Below are positions 43,517 to 53,128 of a DNA stretch of 64,000 nt, piece by piece. Origin of the DNA: CAZDDB01 sp963843285 (GTDB taxonomy: Bacteria; Acidobacteriota; HRBIN11; JAKEFK01); contig CAWJJO010000017.1 of the NCBI GenBank assembly GCA_963843285.1, positions 1 through 64,000 of the forward strand, in the 5' to 3' direction. Made by a program: the position numbers and the translations under genes. The notes beneath the pieces were generated by a model. That model saw nothing but the letters and a program-made list of their open reading frames with translations. It was not told the origin of the DNA and searched no databases. Numbering within the stretch: the first letter of the stretch is position 1; every line of letters begins with the position of its first letter.

Positions 43517-46468
43517 TTAAGGGCAGCAGGTATAGCCATCAACGATCTGCACATCATCGATGAACCATCCCGGTCTGGCCAAGCCGCTGCTGGAAGAAGA
43601 GAGACTCCATCGCAACTGAATGGTCTTTCCTGCAGCAGAGGGCGGAAGCGCTACCGTAGTGGTAAAAAAACCGACTGAATCGTCGGACCAGCTAACGAAC
43701 GCATTATAGGGTCCGGTGACAAAAGTGCCGCCGGCATTTTCGATGTCCTGAAACGACCCCCCATCGATGGAGATCTCCAGCGTTGCATCCGAGGCCGACT
43801 TAATATTTACGTGATGCTGGAAAGTCAACTGAGCGTTTGCGTTCGTGATAGGAATTTCAGGAGAGACCAGTTCACTGGTCCCACTTCCGGCGTCTTCGAT
43901 TCCGAATGCGGAGTTTGGACCGCTGCTACTTTCCGCATTGGTGGTCACCCAGGGCAGCAATGAAAAAGTTGCAGAAGTTGTCCAGCCGGCGGGCAAAGCC
44001 GGAGGTGTTACTCCATCAAAAGTTTCGGAGAAAGCGATCACCGGCTTTCCGATTTGCAATTCAAACTGATTGTTGATGGTTCCCAGATTGCTTTTCGCAA
44101 TGATCGTCACAGGGATCTGGCTTCCACACACGGCATTCGCAGGGACCTTGAAATTGAACGTTCTTGCGACCGTCGCTCCTGCGGGGATTGTGCCGTAATT
44201 TTTTGCCGGTCCGGGATTTCCAACGATATTGGCGACAACCTGTAGAATGCTTTTGGCGCACAGCGGATTGCTATAGGGAATCATAAAATCAATTTTTTCA
44301 CCTGGATCGGCAAAGCCATTCTGGCAAACCCCCGTAGATTTTTTGGGCTCGGAAAACTGAACCGTCCCAAGATCGACATTCGGCAAGTTGAATGCCTCAA
44401 CGACGGTAGTTTCCAGGAAGAAAGCAGGCGAAACTTCAGCGCTAAAGCCCATGCCACGCGAAGCAAAACCGGCCCAGATATTGGTTTCATCGGCCCCGTT
44501 AAAACTGGCGCAGTCGGCGGCAAGAATCGAATCGCGACCCTCCAGGAAATTGGGACTTGCGGGATCCAGTTTCATGCCATCCGTTGTCAGTTGGAGCATA
44601 CGTTGATTGCCAGTGCCAAACCCGAGATTGGAAATCAAGAGCGCCCGCACTTCAAGGAGTGCGCTACACCAGATTTCTCCAGCATTGTGAACTTCTCCTG
44701 CTCCGCTGGAGGACCATAAGATCGGACTTTCCGGGAACGCGCCGTCGCTGGTATCAAGCTGTGAAGCATCAATATCTGCAAGGGTCAAAGGATTGTGTGG
44801 TTTGCCGTTGGGCCCGACTTGGTTTTTGACAGCGTAAGGAAAACGGCGGATTCCATAGTAATAGTTATCGGTTCCCAGCGTGTGTCCGTTCAGTGTGAAA
44901 TCCGACATGGAATAAGCAACCGGAGCGAAGAGTCCATTTACATCTTCTGAGCCGTTCGACAGAAGCATCCGGGCATAAAAATCAGACCACCCTTCACCCA
45001 TCCCGCGGCTTTGAGGAAAATCGAGACCCAGCGCGTTTCCATGCAGACGGTTGGACAATCCATGCGTCAGCTCATGTAATGTGATCTCTTGATCCAGAGC
45101 GCCGTCCCGATTGGGAGTCGGGGCTATGAAAGTGCCCAGAGACATTTCCCCCGGCTCGCCGTCCGGAGGTGTGAAAAAGGAAGAGTTGTTCTGCACTCTC
45201 TGGACAAATACGGTTACCGCATCGGCCCCCATCCCGCCGCGTCCAAAATTATCTGTTTGGAAATTTCCATCCGCCTCCGTAAAACCCACTTGATATAAGA
45301 TGTCGTGATAGCGGTTCGCCCAGAAAAAAGCGTTTGTCACAGCTCCGAATCCAAAATCCGCTGAGCTTGGATCATCCGATCCGAGGGGCGGGGGATCGTA
45401 ACTGAAATCAAAGACTCGGAATGGAGAACCGGTGGCGTGTCCGGCCGGATCGATGTCACCGTCTTTATCAAGATCGAGTCCTGCATCCACGTTGTTGCCT
45501 GTTGTTATGTTCGCGCCATCCGGCATCCAACCGTCATTATCAAAAGCCGGCAATTCGCTGATCAAAGTAAAGGTGTTGCGCCCAACACCGGCGCCTTGAA
45601 TTCCCGACCCCGGTGTTGCAGTTGACGGCGATTGTGGTGAAGGGCTATCACTTCCGTAGACCGCATATGTTGCCGTTTGTGATGCGTCATTTGTCAGGTT
45701 TTTTCGGAATAGTAATTTTCCATCCTGCGCATCGATCACAATGTAATAAGAGTAAGACGTTGTCTTCAGCAGGATGGACCAGGCAAGAACCGGCAGCCCG
45801 GGCTTCAGCGGAAAATACTGCAATTCGCTGTTGAATTTGTTTGGGGGTTTGATCCATCCAATCGATTGCGCAGCAACGGTTGCCGCGTGTTCTGCGGTGA
45901 TGGCCGGAATCACGGGCAGCGAACCCGAATCAACATCAGGAACAAGTTCGCTGACTGTCCGGACCAGCTCTCCCCTGGAAGTAAATGCTGCTCGCAACTC
46001 TCCGCGAAAAACGGGAAGACCATGGATCACTTGTTGGAGTTTCACCCAGGAAAGATTGCCGGATGGATTTTCGTAACTCGCAGTTGTTTTCAATTCGGCA
46101 ATCTGCTGTGGCGTTAATCCATAAAGCGCGGCGTTCTCTGTCAGGAAACGGCGGAGAATTGCTTCGCGGGCAGTGGATGCTGGCGCCGTCAGATAGTGCC
46201 GGCCTCCTTTCACTCCCACGATTTCCGGACTACGCAGAACCGCATGGTACTTTACGGTTAAGCCGGGGATGGTTCCCGCCAGCATCTGTTCTGCTTTTCT
46301 TCTTTGGCCAAACGGCGCTCTTGGTGATGCGAGCGCGTTGCTTGCTGCTTTTCCTTTGCTGCTATAGCGTATATCAAAATCAGGAGCCGGATTTTGTTTT
46401 GAAGAACTCTGGGCCGAAAGAGATGTAAGCATGAAAAGAAGGATAGTGGCAGCGGATAAACGTGCCAT
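43517..46468 (-). CDS. Secreted M36 (fungalysin-like) metallopeptidase
   Basis: 983 residues from ATG 46468, signal peptide 'ATILLFMLTSLSAQS'. An FTP/propeptide region (~60-230, 'FLTENAALYGLTPQQIAEL', 'LPVFRGELRAAFTSRGELV') precedes the M36 catalytic domain with zinc motif 'HELTHGLSNRLHG' (~465) and the downstream Glu in 'GEGWSDFYARMLL'. The C-terminal ~300 residues form beta-sandwich domains, the last resembling an MAM/concanavalin-like fold ('GWFIDDVQIVDGYTC'). Probably secreted to degrade external protein. A partial family-B fragment (CCTGCTTCCAGCCTGC) lies upstream of the neighbouring kinase at 43441. Confidence 0.92.
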   Translation of the reverse strand: MARLSAATILLFMLTSLSAQSSSKQNPAPDFDIRYSSKGKAASNALASPRAPFGQRRKAEQMLAGTIPGLTVKYHAVLRSPEIVGVKGGRHYLTAPASTAREAILRRFLTENAALYGLTPQQIAELKTTASYENPSGNLSWVKLQQVIHGLPVFRGELRAAFTSRGELVRTVSELVPDVDSGSLPVIPAITAEHAATVAAQSIGWIKPPNKFNSELQYFPLKPGLPVLAWSILLKTTSYSYYIVIDAQDGKLLFRKNLTNDASQTATYAVYGSDSPSPQSPSTATPGSGIQGAGVGRNTFTLISELPAFDNDGWMPDGANITTGNNVDAGLDLDKDGDIDPAGHATGSPFRVFDFSYDPPPLGSDDPSSADFGFGAVTNAFFWANRYHDILYQVGFTEADGNFQTDNFGRGGMGADAVTVFVQRVQNNSSFFTPPDGEPGEMSLGTFIAPTPNRDGALDQEITLHELTHGLSNRLHGNALGLDFPQSRGMGEGWSDFYARMLLSNGSEDVNGLFAPVAYSMSDFTLNGHTLGTDNYYYGIRRFPYAVKNQVGPNGKPHNPLTLADIDASQLDTSDGAFPESPILWSSSGAGEVHNAGEIWCSALLEVRALLISNLGFGTGNQRMLQLTTDGMKLDPASPNFLEGRDSILAADCASFNGADETNIWAGFASRGMGFSAEVSPAFFLETTVVEAFNLPNVDLGTVQFSEPKKSTGVCQNGFADPGEKIDFMIPYSNPLCAKSILQVVANIVGNPGPAKNYGTIPAGATVARTFNFKVPANAVCGSQIPVTIIAKSNLGTINNQFELQIGKPVIAFSETFDGVTPPALPAGWTTSATFSLLPWVTTNAESSSGPNSAFGIEDAGSGTSELVSPEIPITNANAQLTFQHHVNIKSASDATLEISIDGGSFQDIENAGGTFVTGPYNAFVSWSDDSVGFFTTTVALPPSAAGKTIQLRWSLSSSSSGLARPGWFIDDVQIVDGYTCCP

Positions 46469-46604
46469 AAAGCACCTCCCTCCAGTGAAAATCTTGCTAT
46501 CGATTATCCACCTTGTACAAATTCCATGTCAAATTGAATGAATGCTAAAATGAGATCCTGGGAATACAGATGTTGTTGTGCCGGATGGAACTACGCAGTA
46601 GATC

Positions 46605-46669
46605 CAGGCTGGAAGCCTGCGCGCCCGTAATGCAGGCGGGACGCCTGGGCTCCATAGCACCTGCGCTCG
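46605..46669. repeat. REP family B cluster
   Basis: CAGGCTGGAAGCCTGCGCGC, CAGGCGGGACGCCTGGGCTC and a third partial arm, ending 10 bp before the stop of the kinase/TPR gene. Confidence 0.8.
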
Positions 46670-46678
46670 AAGAGACGT

Positions 46679-49004
46679 TTACAGCACGCCGATGCGGCGC
46701 GCAAGATCCTGGAATCGCGGATCGTTGCGTATTTTGGCGAAAGCGGGGTCTACGTTCATCACGGGCAAGTTTGCGCCGTCATGGAGCTCATAGCATTTTT
46801 CGAGCCATTCCAGCGATTTTTCTTTGTCTCCAAGTCTCGCGTAATTGACGGCGATTTCATAGGCGGTGGCGGGATCTCCGTTCCATGTACCTACTTTCAA
46901 ATCCAGAACCGTTCGCAAGAGCGCCTTGCTCTCCGGAAGCAGTGTAGGCGCGTTTCAGTCGTTCCACGAATTGGCGTTGTTCCGGCTTCGTACTCCATTT
47001 TTCCATTGTCTGAAGCAGCTCGGGATATTTGTTTTGCTTAATCAGGCACAGAATGAGGCATACCTGGGCCGGTTCAAAGCTTTGATCCATTTCCAGAGTC
47101 TTCCGGGATTGGGCAGCGGCGCGTTCCACGTCATTTGCATAATAGAGTGTCCACCCCATTGTGGAGTTGATGATCAAAGAGAGTGGATCCAAATCCAGAG
47201 CGCGCTTCATTTCATTCTGCGATTCTGTGAATCTGCCGAACTGAACCAGAAACTCGCCATACCACTGATGAGCGGTCGGGTAATTTGGATTGAGCTCAAT
47301 AGCTCGCTTGAATTCTTTCTCTGCGCCTGCCCAATCCCACTCAGCGCCCAGCAAACCGCCAAGAGAAGCATGCGCCTCGGCCAGGTCCGGTTCAATTTCG
47401 AGGGCTTTCAGCAATGCGGCCTTCCCTTTTGGATAACGCTCGTTTTGGGGAACCGTAGAGGTGTTCACAATATAACTATCGGCCAAGCCCACATACGCAA
47501 GAGCAAACAGCGGAACCTTCTCGATCGCTTGTTGGAAGTATTCAATGGCTTTCCGGAGTCCTTCATCCGTGCGTTTGTTCCAGTGATATCTGCCTTGCAG
47601 ATAGAGCCTGTACGCTTCGGCATTATCAGTGGATCTGGAGATTTTTTGCTTTTGTTCGCCCGTTAATTTCACACGCAAGTGATCGGAAATCTCGGAGGCG
47701 ATTTCCTTCTCCACAGCCACCAGGTCCGCGAGTTTCCGGTTGGATTGATATCCCCAGATTTGCGTGCCGTCGTTGACGTTGACCAGCTCGGCGCTGATGA
47801 TCAGGTTGTCCGATTGCTGATTCAGAATGCCGGTAAGAACCGCGTCCACTTTCAGCTCACGCCCAACTTTTTGCGGATCCGTTTGCCCTTTGAAACGGAA
47901 TACGGTACTTCTCGCCATCACTTTCAAATCGGGGAATTCGGAAAGAGTACTGATGGTGCTCTCGGTGATTCCGTCGCTCAGATATTCGGTCTTTGGATCG
48001 GTGTTTACGAATGGTAGAACCGCGATCGAATGTACAGTTTGACCCCGATTGAGGTACAGATAAGCGGCAAAACCGGCGGCAAGCAGGATCAAAGCCAGCG
48101 ACGCAGCGATCCACGGTCTCCTTCGTGCAGGCAGCTGAGCGGCTATTTGCGGCGCGCTTTCGGTGACGCGCTTCAAGTCCTGTAGCTCAATCATGAGCTC
48201 ACGGGCAGACTGAAACCTGCGGTGCGGGTCTTTTTCCAGACATCTCCGAATGATCCGTTCCAGATCGGTCGGCACGGCGTAATTGAATCGTGAAATTGCA
48301 TCCGGCTGACTGTTAATAATCCGGTTCATCGTTTCTGTTTTTGTGGCGCCTGAAAAAGGAAGGGCGCCCGTTGCCATCTGGTACAGGACAACGCCGAATG
48401 AAAAAATATCGGAGCGCGAATCTAACGGCTTTCCCAACGCCTGTTCGGGACTCATGTAATGTACTGTGCCCAGGATCATTCCGGGTTCCGTGCCTGTTTT
48501 GGTGGGAAGCTCGCTCTCTTCCGGCGCGGACGGAGCGATGGATTTCGCAAGTCCAAAATCCAAAACCTTTGCCTGTCCCCGCGGCGTGATCATGATGTTG
48601 ATGGATTTGATATCTCGATGGATGATTCCTTTTGAATGCGCTTCATCCAGGGCGTCTGCGACCTGAATTGCGATGTCCAGAAATTGATTCAACGGTAACG
48701 GTTGGGAATGGATCTTTGCTTCCAGCGTTTCGCCTTCTATGTACTCCATCACAAGAAAGCTGGTTCCGTCTGCCTCTCCGATTTCATAGATCGGAACGAC
48801 ATTAGAATGTTTCAGCGAGGAAGCGATTTTTGCTTCCTGCACGAAACGTCGCATGCGGCCTTCATCGGCAGAGACTTCTGCGGGCAGGATCTTGAGCGCT
48901 ACCGTTCGCTCCAGTTTTGTGTCCTGTGCGAGATATACTTCGCCCATCCCGCCGTGGCCAATCTGGCGAAGGATTTTGTAATGGGAAAGTGTTTTACCGA
49001 TCAT
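46679..49004 (-). CDS. Ser/Thr kinase - adenylate-cyclase-like - TPR protein, one frame break
   Basis: From ATG 49004: 'IGHGGMGEVYLAQD', 'HRDIKSINIM', 'DFGLAKSI', 'GTVHYMSPEQALGKPLDSRSD'. A membrane segment follows (~300-318, 'AASLALILLAAGFAAYLYL'), then a TolB-like FlgO-type domain ('IAVLPFVNTDPKTEYLSDG', 'VGRELKVDAVLTG'), then TPRs ('GLRKAIEYFQQAIEKVP', 'AGAEKEFKRAIELNPNYP'). The long frame ends at 46857 but the true C-terminus ('LDLKVGTWNGDPATAYEIAV', 'NDPRFQDLARRIGVL') is in another frame to 46679; a one-base change at 46918-46935 explains it. Total about 775 residues. Confidence 0.85.
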
Positions 49005-49213
49005 CGCAGAATCTTAGATTATCATGGAGTACAGAACCAGTTTTTATTAAGGATGTAGAGTTGAGCAATCTTCAAGTTTCCGACGTCAAACTGTCCGCCC
49101 GCCGCATGATAACAATTTCAGGCCGGATGTTATCACGGGGAAGATGAGGCAAATGATGTAACTACTCTTCCCTGGAAAGACGGGCAATTTTATCTGTATA
49201 TTGACCATCTCAA

Positions 49214-49228
49214 TATATTCATAATATA
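49214..49228. promoter_or_regulatory. Possible operator of the second mazEF-like module
   Basis: TATATT-CAT-AATATA, 6-bp inverted arms with a 3-bp spacer, 8 bp before the antitoxin start, within an AT-rich promoter region. Confidence 0.4.
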
Positions 49229-49236
49229 GTTTTATT

Positions 49237-49464
49237 ATGAAGACTATTGCGATTACAATGGACGAGGGAAGTCTCAAGAAGCTCAAAGAGTTAGAAACAA
49301 CAGAAGATAAGAATCGATCGGAAATTGTTAGAGAAGCAGTGAGCCTGTACTTGAACGAGCGGGAACGGCGGGAAGAGGAGAAAAGAGAGGCCGCAATCTT
49401 TCGTAGAAACAGGAAGAAACTTCATCGGCAGGCTGCGGCCCTGATTCGAGATCAAGAAAAATGA
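49237..49464 (+). CDS. Ribbon-helix-helix antitoxin
   Basis: 75 residues from ATG 49237. 'MKTIAITMDEGSLKKLKEL' and 'NRSEIVREAVSLYLNERE' form the RHH domain; the C-terminal part is a highly charged helix ('RREEEKREAAIFRRNRKK'). Overlaps the toxin gene by four bases (ATGA). Confidence 0.88.
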   Translation: MKTIAITMDEGSLKKLKELETTEDKNRSEIVREAVSLYLNERERREEEKREAAIFRRNRKKLHRQAAALIRDQEK

Positions 49465-49799
49465 TGAGGCGAGGCGAAATCTATCGTACTCGTGAAAGAC
49501 TCCCTGAGCGTGGAGGGAAACCAGGTTTTTATGTTGTCGTGTCGCGAAATTTTATAGCTGCTAACACGGATATTTCCACCGTTGTCTGTGCTCCTGTTTA
49601 TAGCGATGTCTTGGGAATTCGTAGTGAAGTCGCGCTAGGAACAGAAGACGGTATGCCTCATTCTTGCGCCATTCGCTGCGATTTCCTTACCCTGCTGTTT
49701 AAGAGCAAATTGACCCAGTTTGTTGGAAGGCTTGCCCATCACAAAATCAAAGAGTTGAACCTGGCCTTAAGCTACGCGCTGGAAATTCCACCGGAATAG
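49461..49799 (+). CDS. MazF/PemK-type toxin
   Basis: 112 residues. 'MRRGEIYRTRERLPERGGKPGFYVVVSR' is the R-G-E-I/V start of the family, 'VVCAPVYSD' and 'SCAIRCDFLTLLFKSKL' the core strands carrying catalytic residues. Not closely similar to the toxin at 6787. Translationally coupled to its antitoxin. Confidence 0.87.
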   Translation: MMRRGEIYRTRERLPERGGKPGFYVVVSRNFIAANTDISTVVCAPVYSDVLGIRSEVALGTEDGMPHSCAIRCDFLTLLFKSKLTQFVGRLAHHKIKELNLALSYALEIPPE

Positions 49800-49867
49800 C
49801 TACCGGTAACAGCCGATTGATTGAATCGGTAAAGAATCTGCTTTCTAGCTTGGAGTAGAATATTTCG

Positions 49868-52800
49868 ATGTCTTTTGTTTTAACGACGGGCACGTTTGCG
49901 GCGATTGAAAAGGATTTTTGCCGCTACTTTCGGGAAGGTCTGGAAGATAGAAAAGATCCCTTGCGCGAGCAGCACCTGGTACTTGTTCCATCCGCTGCGC
50001 TGAGAAAGCACCTGCTCCGATCGCTCTTTGAATCGGGTTGCGGCTCGTTCAGCGCGGTCAGGGTTGTTTCACTAAACGGCTTTGCGCAGGAGATCCTGAT
50101 GGATTCCCTGCAGTTTCCGGACTCGGCGCTGGATGATCCGATTTACTTTGTATTGGCCTTGCAGTCAGCGGCAAGCAGGTCAGGTCTGAAAGATTTTCAG
50201 GCTTACCGGACAGCCAGAGGTTTGCTCAGCACGGCTCGCGATCTGGTGGACGGCCTTCTCACGCCGGAGTTGATGGAGCAGTTTCTGGATCAAGCCGCTG
50301 CGGATCCGGAAATGCAGGCGCAGGTCGGGAATCTCAAGACACTGCGCGACCTGCATTCGGTCTATCGAGAATTTCTGGAAACACTGGACCGGCAAAATGT
50401 AGTCAACGTACAGTATGGAGCAGCGCAGGCTCTGGAATACGCCACCGCATGGCTGGACAGCAAAAATATTCGTGCCCTCCATGTGTATGGCTTTTACGAT
50501 GCGACTCCTGCTCAATTTGAGCTGATCGAGACAGTGGCCCGGCATGTCCATGCGCAGGAGGGCGCGGCGCGCATGTACTTTCCATTCGACGTTACATCTA
50601 ATTCTGTAGAGCATCCGGCGGTGTATGGGCAGGAGTTTCTTGAGGCGGCAAGCTCACTCGCTGCAAAGCTGGGTGGGGATGTGCGTGGGGTGGAGGAGGA
50701 GGGGAACGGGGCAAGTGGTGGGATTGAGGGGAGATTTTTTAGCTCGGAGGAGGCAGGCTGGAAGCCTGCGGCCCATAATGCAGGCGGGACGCCTGCGCTC
50801 CAAACGCCTGCGCTTCAAATCTTTAATTGCGGATCTCCGTATGAAGAAGCGTGGGCGGTTGCAAAAAAGATTCTGCAGCTCGTACTGACACAGGGTGTCC
50901 GGTTTGATCAGATCGGTGTGATCACAAGATCGCTGGAATCATGCCGCGCCGCGTTTCAGCATGTCTTCGATGAAAACCAAATTCCGCACTCGCTCCCGAA
51001 GGACACGACACTGTGCACCTCCACATCCGGTCAATTTGTTTACCTCCTGCTATTGACCCGCCAGTCTCATTTGAATCACAACCTTGTATTTGAGCTGCTT
51101 TGCTCACCACTGTTGAAGGCACCGTTTATCCCCGCAGGCATGATTCGTGAGCTACTGGAGATTTTATTCATTACTAACAGTGATGACTGGCATCGCTTGA
51201 AACCGCTCACCGATGAACAGAAAAAACTGCCGGATATTTTTGAGCTTGTGGAGGAGGATCCGAGGGCGCTGCACTACCGGCGCGCGGCTGCATACCTGCT
51301 ACAACTCAAAGAGCAAATCGATCAAATCCCGTTGCGGGGGCGATTTCAGGATTTCACCGAGACTCTCGGAAGTCTGGTGAAGCAGATTGCGGCGCCGGAA
51401 CGCTTTCAAGAATCGGGTGGGGTGGAGCTTGAGCAGCTTTTGGAACGGATGGGCGACTTGCCGCTGGAGATGGAGTTTACCCTGAATGAGTTTGTGGAGA
51501 TCTTCAGAGATTATCTCCAGAACACAAAGGGTCCGCCGGAAGCGGGTGTTACGGACGGCGTTACAAATACCGTAACGATTGGCGATATCATGAGCCTCCG
51601 CGGTGTATCGTTCGATTCTGTGTTTGTTACGGGACTGAATCAGGATGTCTGGCCGCTGCGAACTTCCGAAGATCCGTTTCTGCCCGATGGATTGCGGCGT
51701 GTGATCCGCTCCAATACCGGAGCCGGGCCGCGCCCCAAAAGAAGTGCGGAGGGGGCCGGCGATGAAGAGTTGCTGCTGTTTACTCTGGCCTTGAGATCAG
51801 CAAAGCAGAGACTCTATCTTTCCTATCAACGATCGGATTCAGACGGACGCAAGAAATCGGCATCGATCTACATAGAGGAAGCTCTCCGCCTGCTCACGGG
51901 AAAGACGTCGGAACAAAATCCGTTCGTCGAGAAATTTCCCCGCCATCTGGAAAGCCGTCTCACATCGGAATTCCTGCCGGCTCCTCACGAATGTTCTACG
52001 CTGGTCCGGCGCTTTTCGCCCTACGAAGCGTTGCAGCAGTTCCACCAGCTTCCACCCGAATATGCCGACAGCACATTTTCATTTGCCGAAAAACTCAACA
52101 GCATGGATCGAAGCGCAGCCGCAGCGATCGATGGAATACTGGATGATAGCGGAGACTTGTGGAAGTCATTCTCTGATGGAAAGCTCCGTTTTTCTTACAG
52201 CCGGATCAAAGGATATGTACGCTGCGGTTTCTCGTTTTATGCCGATCGCATTTTGAAACTGCAATCGAGTCCATTTAAGCCGACAGAGATTCCACATGAC
52301 CTAACTGCGCTGGTCAGAGGACGGATTGCGGAAAGTGTCGTAAAAGAAGCCGTTTTGAAACTTCGCGCGGACGATATATCAATTGAAGAAGCCGTGCAAA
52401 GCTCTGAATCAAAGATCAGACGCAAGTATGCGCCCTATTTGCCGAAAGTCCTGGTGGATCACTACCTGTTGCAGTTTTCCCGCGCTGCCCGGGTTTTGCT
52501 GGAATATTTACGAGCTGAGGGTTACGACTTCAAGTTTGCCGAAGTGCCCGGCCGCAATTACTTGCCCGAAATGAAACTGACTGAAGATGCGTCGGGAATC
52601 ATGTTTATTTACGGTATTCCCGATCTGCTTTTTTATGGTTCCAAGAAACTGATTGGTGAAATGAAGTGGGGAGCTTCGGCAACTGCACAGACGGCAGATT
52701 GGATGTTCAATCAAGGGGAAATGCAATACTGTTTCTATCCGGAGCTGGAAAGACAGCACCGCCACCTTCTGGAGACGGCCGATTTTCGTTATTTTCGGTT

Positions 52801-53128
52801 AAACATCTTCAGCGAGCTTGGATCGCCGACAGATCTGGAACAAAGGCTCAAAGATCTGGGATCTCCAGGCAGGCTCGACACCACATTGCGGATCTTTGGT
52901 CTGGCTCCGACACAGGAAGAAGTAACCGGCGGCTTCGAACAATTGAAAGAGATTGGAAAAGACATCTTGCACGGCGAGTTCAGGATACTGGAAGATCCGA
53001 ATGATTACTGGAGTCCATGTACAACCTGCGGATTTATTCTGATGTGCAGGCGGACTCATTCCGCCACTCTACTCCGCGCGAAAAAGCAAGGAAATAGGGA
53101 AACAAAAGAAGAGGAGATGGGGGGATAG
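49868..53128 (+). CDS. AddB-like helicase/nuclease subunit
   Basis: 1,086 residues from ATG 49868. The N-terminal half is a degenerate UvrD-like region ('HLVLVPSAALRKHLLRSLFE', 'SLRGVSFDSVFVTGLNQDVWP', 'LRSAKQRLYLSYQRSD') without a clear Walker A, as in AddB-type scaffolds. The C-terminus is a PD-(D/E)XK nuclease: 'YGIPDLLFYGSKKLIGEMKWG' and a 4Fe-4S cluster with an early Cys ('YVRCGFSFY', ~788) and a late trio ('CTTCGFILMC', ~1052-1061). Residues ~295-317 are encoded by REP family B ('EEAGWKPAAHNAGGTPAL'). Its stop overlaps the AddA-like start by one base. Together they should process DNA ends for recombination repair. Confidence 0.85.
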   Translation: MSFVLTTGTFAAIEKDFCRYFREGLEDRKDPLREQHLVLVPSAALRKHLLRSLFESGCGSFSAVRVVSLNGFAQEILMDSLQFPDSALDDPIYFVLALQSAASRSGLKDFQAYRTARGLLSTARDLVDGLLTPELMEQFLDQAAADPEMQAQVGNLKTLRDLHSVYREFLETLDRQNVVNVQYGAAQALEYATAWLDSKNIRALHVYGFYDATPAQFELIETVARHVHAQEGAARMYFPFDVTSNSVEHPAVYGQEFLEAASSLAAKLGGDVRGVEEEGNGASGGIEGRFFSSEEAGWKPAAHNAGGTPALQTPALQIFNCGSPYEEAWAVAKKILQLVLTQGVRFDQIGVITRSLESCRAAFQHVFDENQIPHSLPKDTTLCTSTSGQFVYLLLLTRQSHLNHNLVFELLCSPLLKAPFIPAGMIRELLEILFITNSDDWHRLKPLTDEQKKLPDIFELVEEDPRALHYRRAAAYLLQLKEQIDQIPLRGRFQDFTETLGSLVKQIAAPERFQESGGVELEQLLERMGDLPLEMEFTLNEFVEIFRDYLQNTKGPPEAGVTDGVTNTVTIGDIMSLRGVSFDSVFVTGLNQDVWPLRTSEDPFLPDGLRRVIRSNTGAGPRPKRSAEGAGDEELLLFTLALRSAKQRLYLSYQRSDSDGRKKSASIYIEEALRLLTGKTSEQNPFVEKFPRHLESRLTSEFLPAPHECSTLVRRFSPYEALQQFHQLPPEYADSTFSFAEKLNSMDRSAAAAIDGILDDSGDLWKSFSDGKLRFSYSRIKGYVRCGFSFYADRILKLQSSPFKPTEIPHDLTALVRGRIAESVVKEAVLKLRADDISIEEAVQSSESKIRRKYAPYLPKVLVDHYLLQFSRAARVLLEYLRAEGYDFKFAEVPGRNYLPEMKLTEDASGIMFIYGIPDLLFYGSKKLIGEMKWGASATAQTADWMFNQGEMQYCFYPELERQHRHLLETADFRYFRLNIFSELGSPTDLEQRLKDLGSPGRLDTTLRIFGLAPTQEEVTGGFEQLKEIGKDILHGEFRILEDPNDYWSPCTTCGFILMCRRTHSATLLRAKKQGNRETKEEEMGG
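50752..50818. repeat. REP family B inside the AddB-like gene
   Basis: GGCAGGCTGGAAGCCTGCGG, CAGGCGGGACGCCTGCGCTC and AACGCCTGCGCTTC. The insertion keeps the reading frame. Just before it, a G-rich stretch from 50672 (GGTGGGGATGTGCGTGGGG) resembles a worn family-A arm. Confidence 0.8.
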
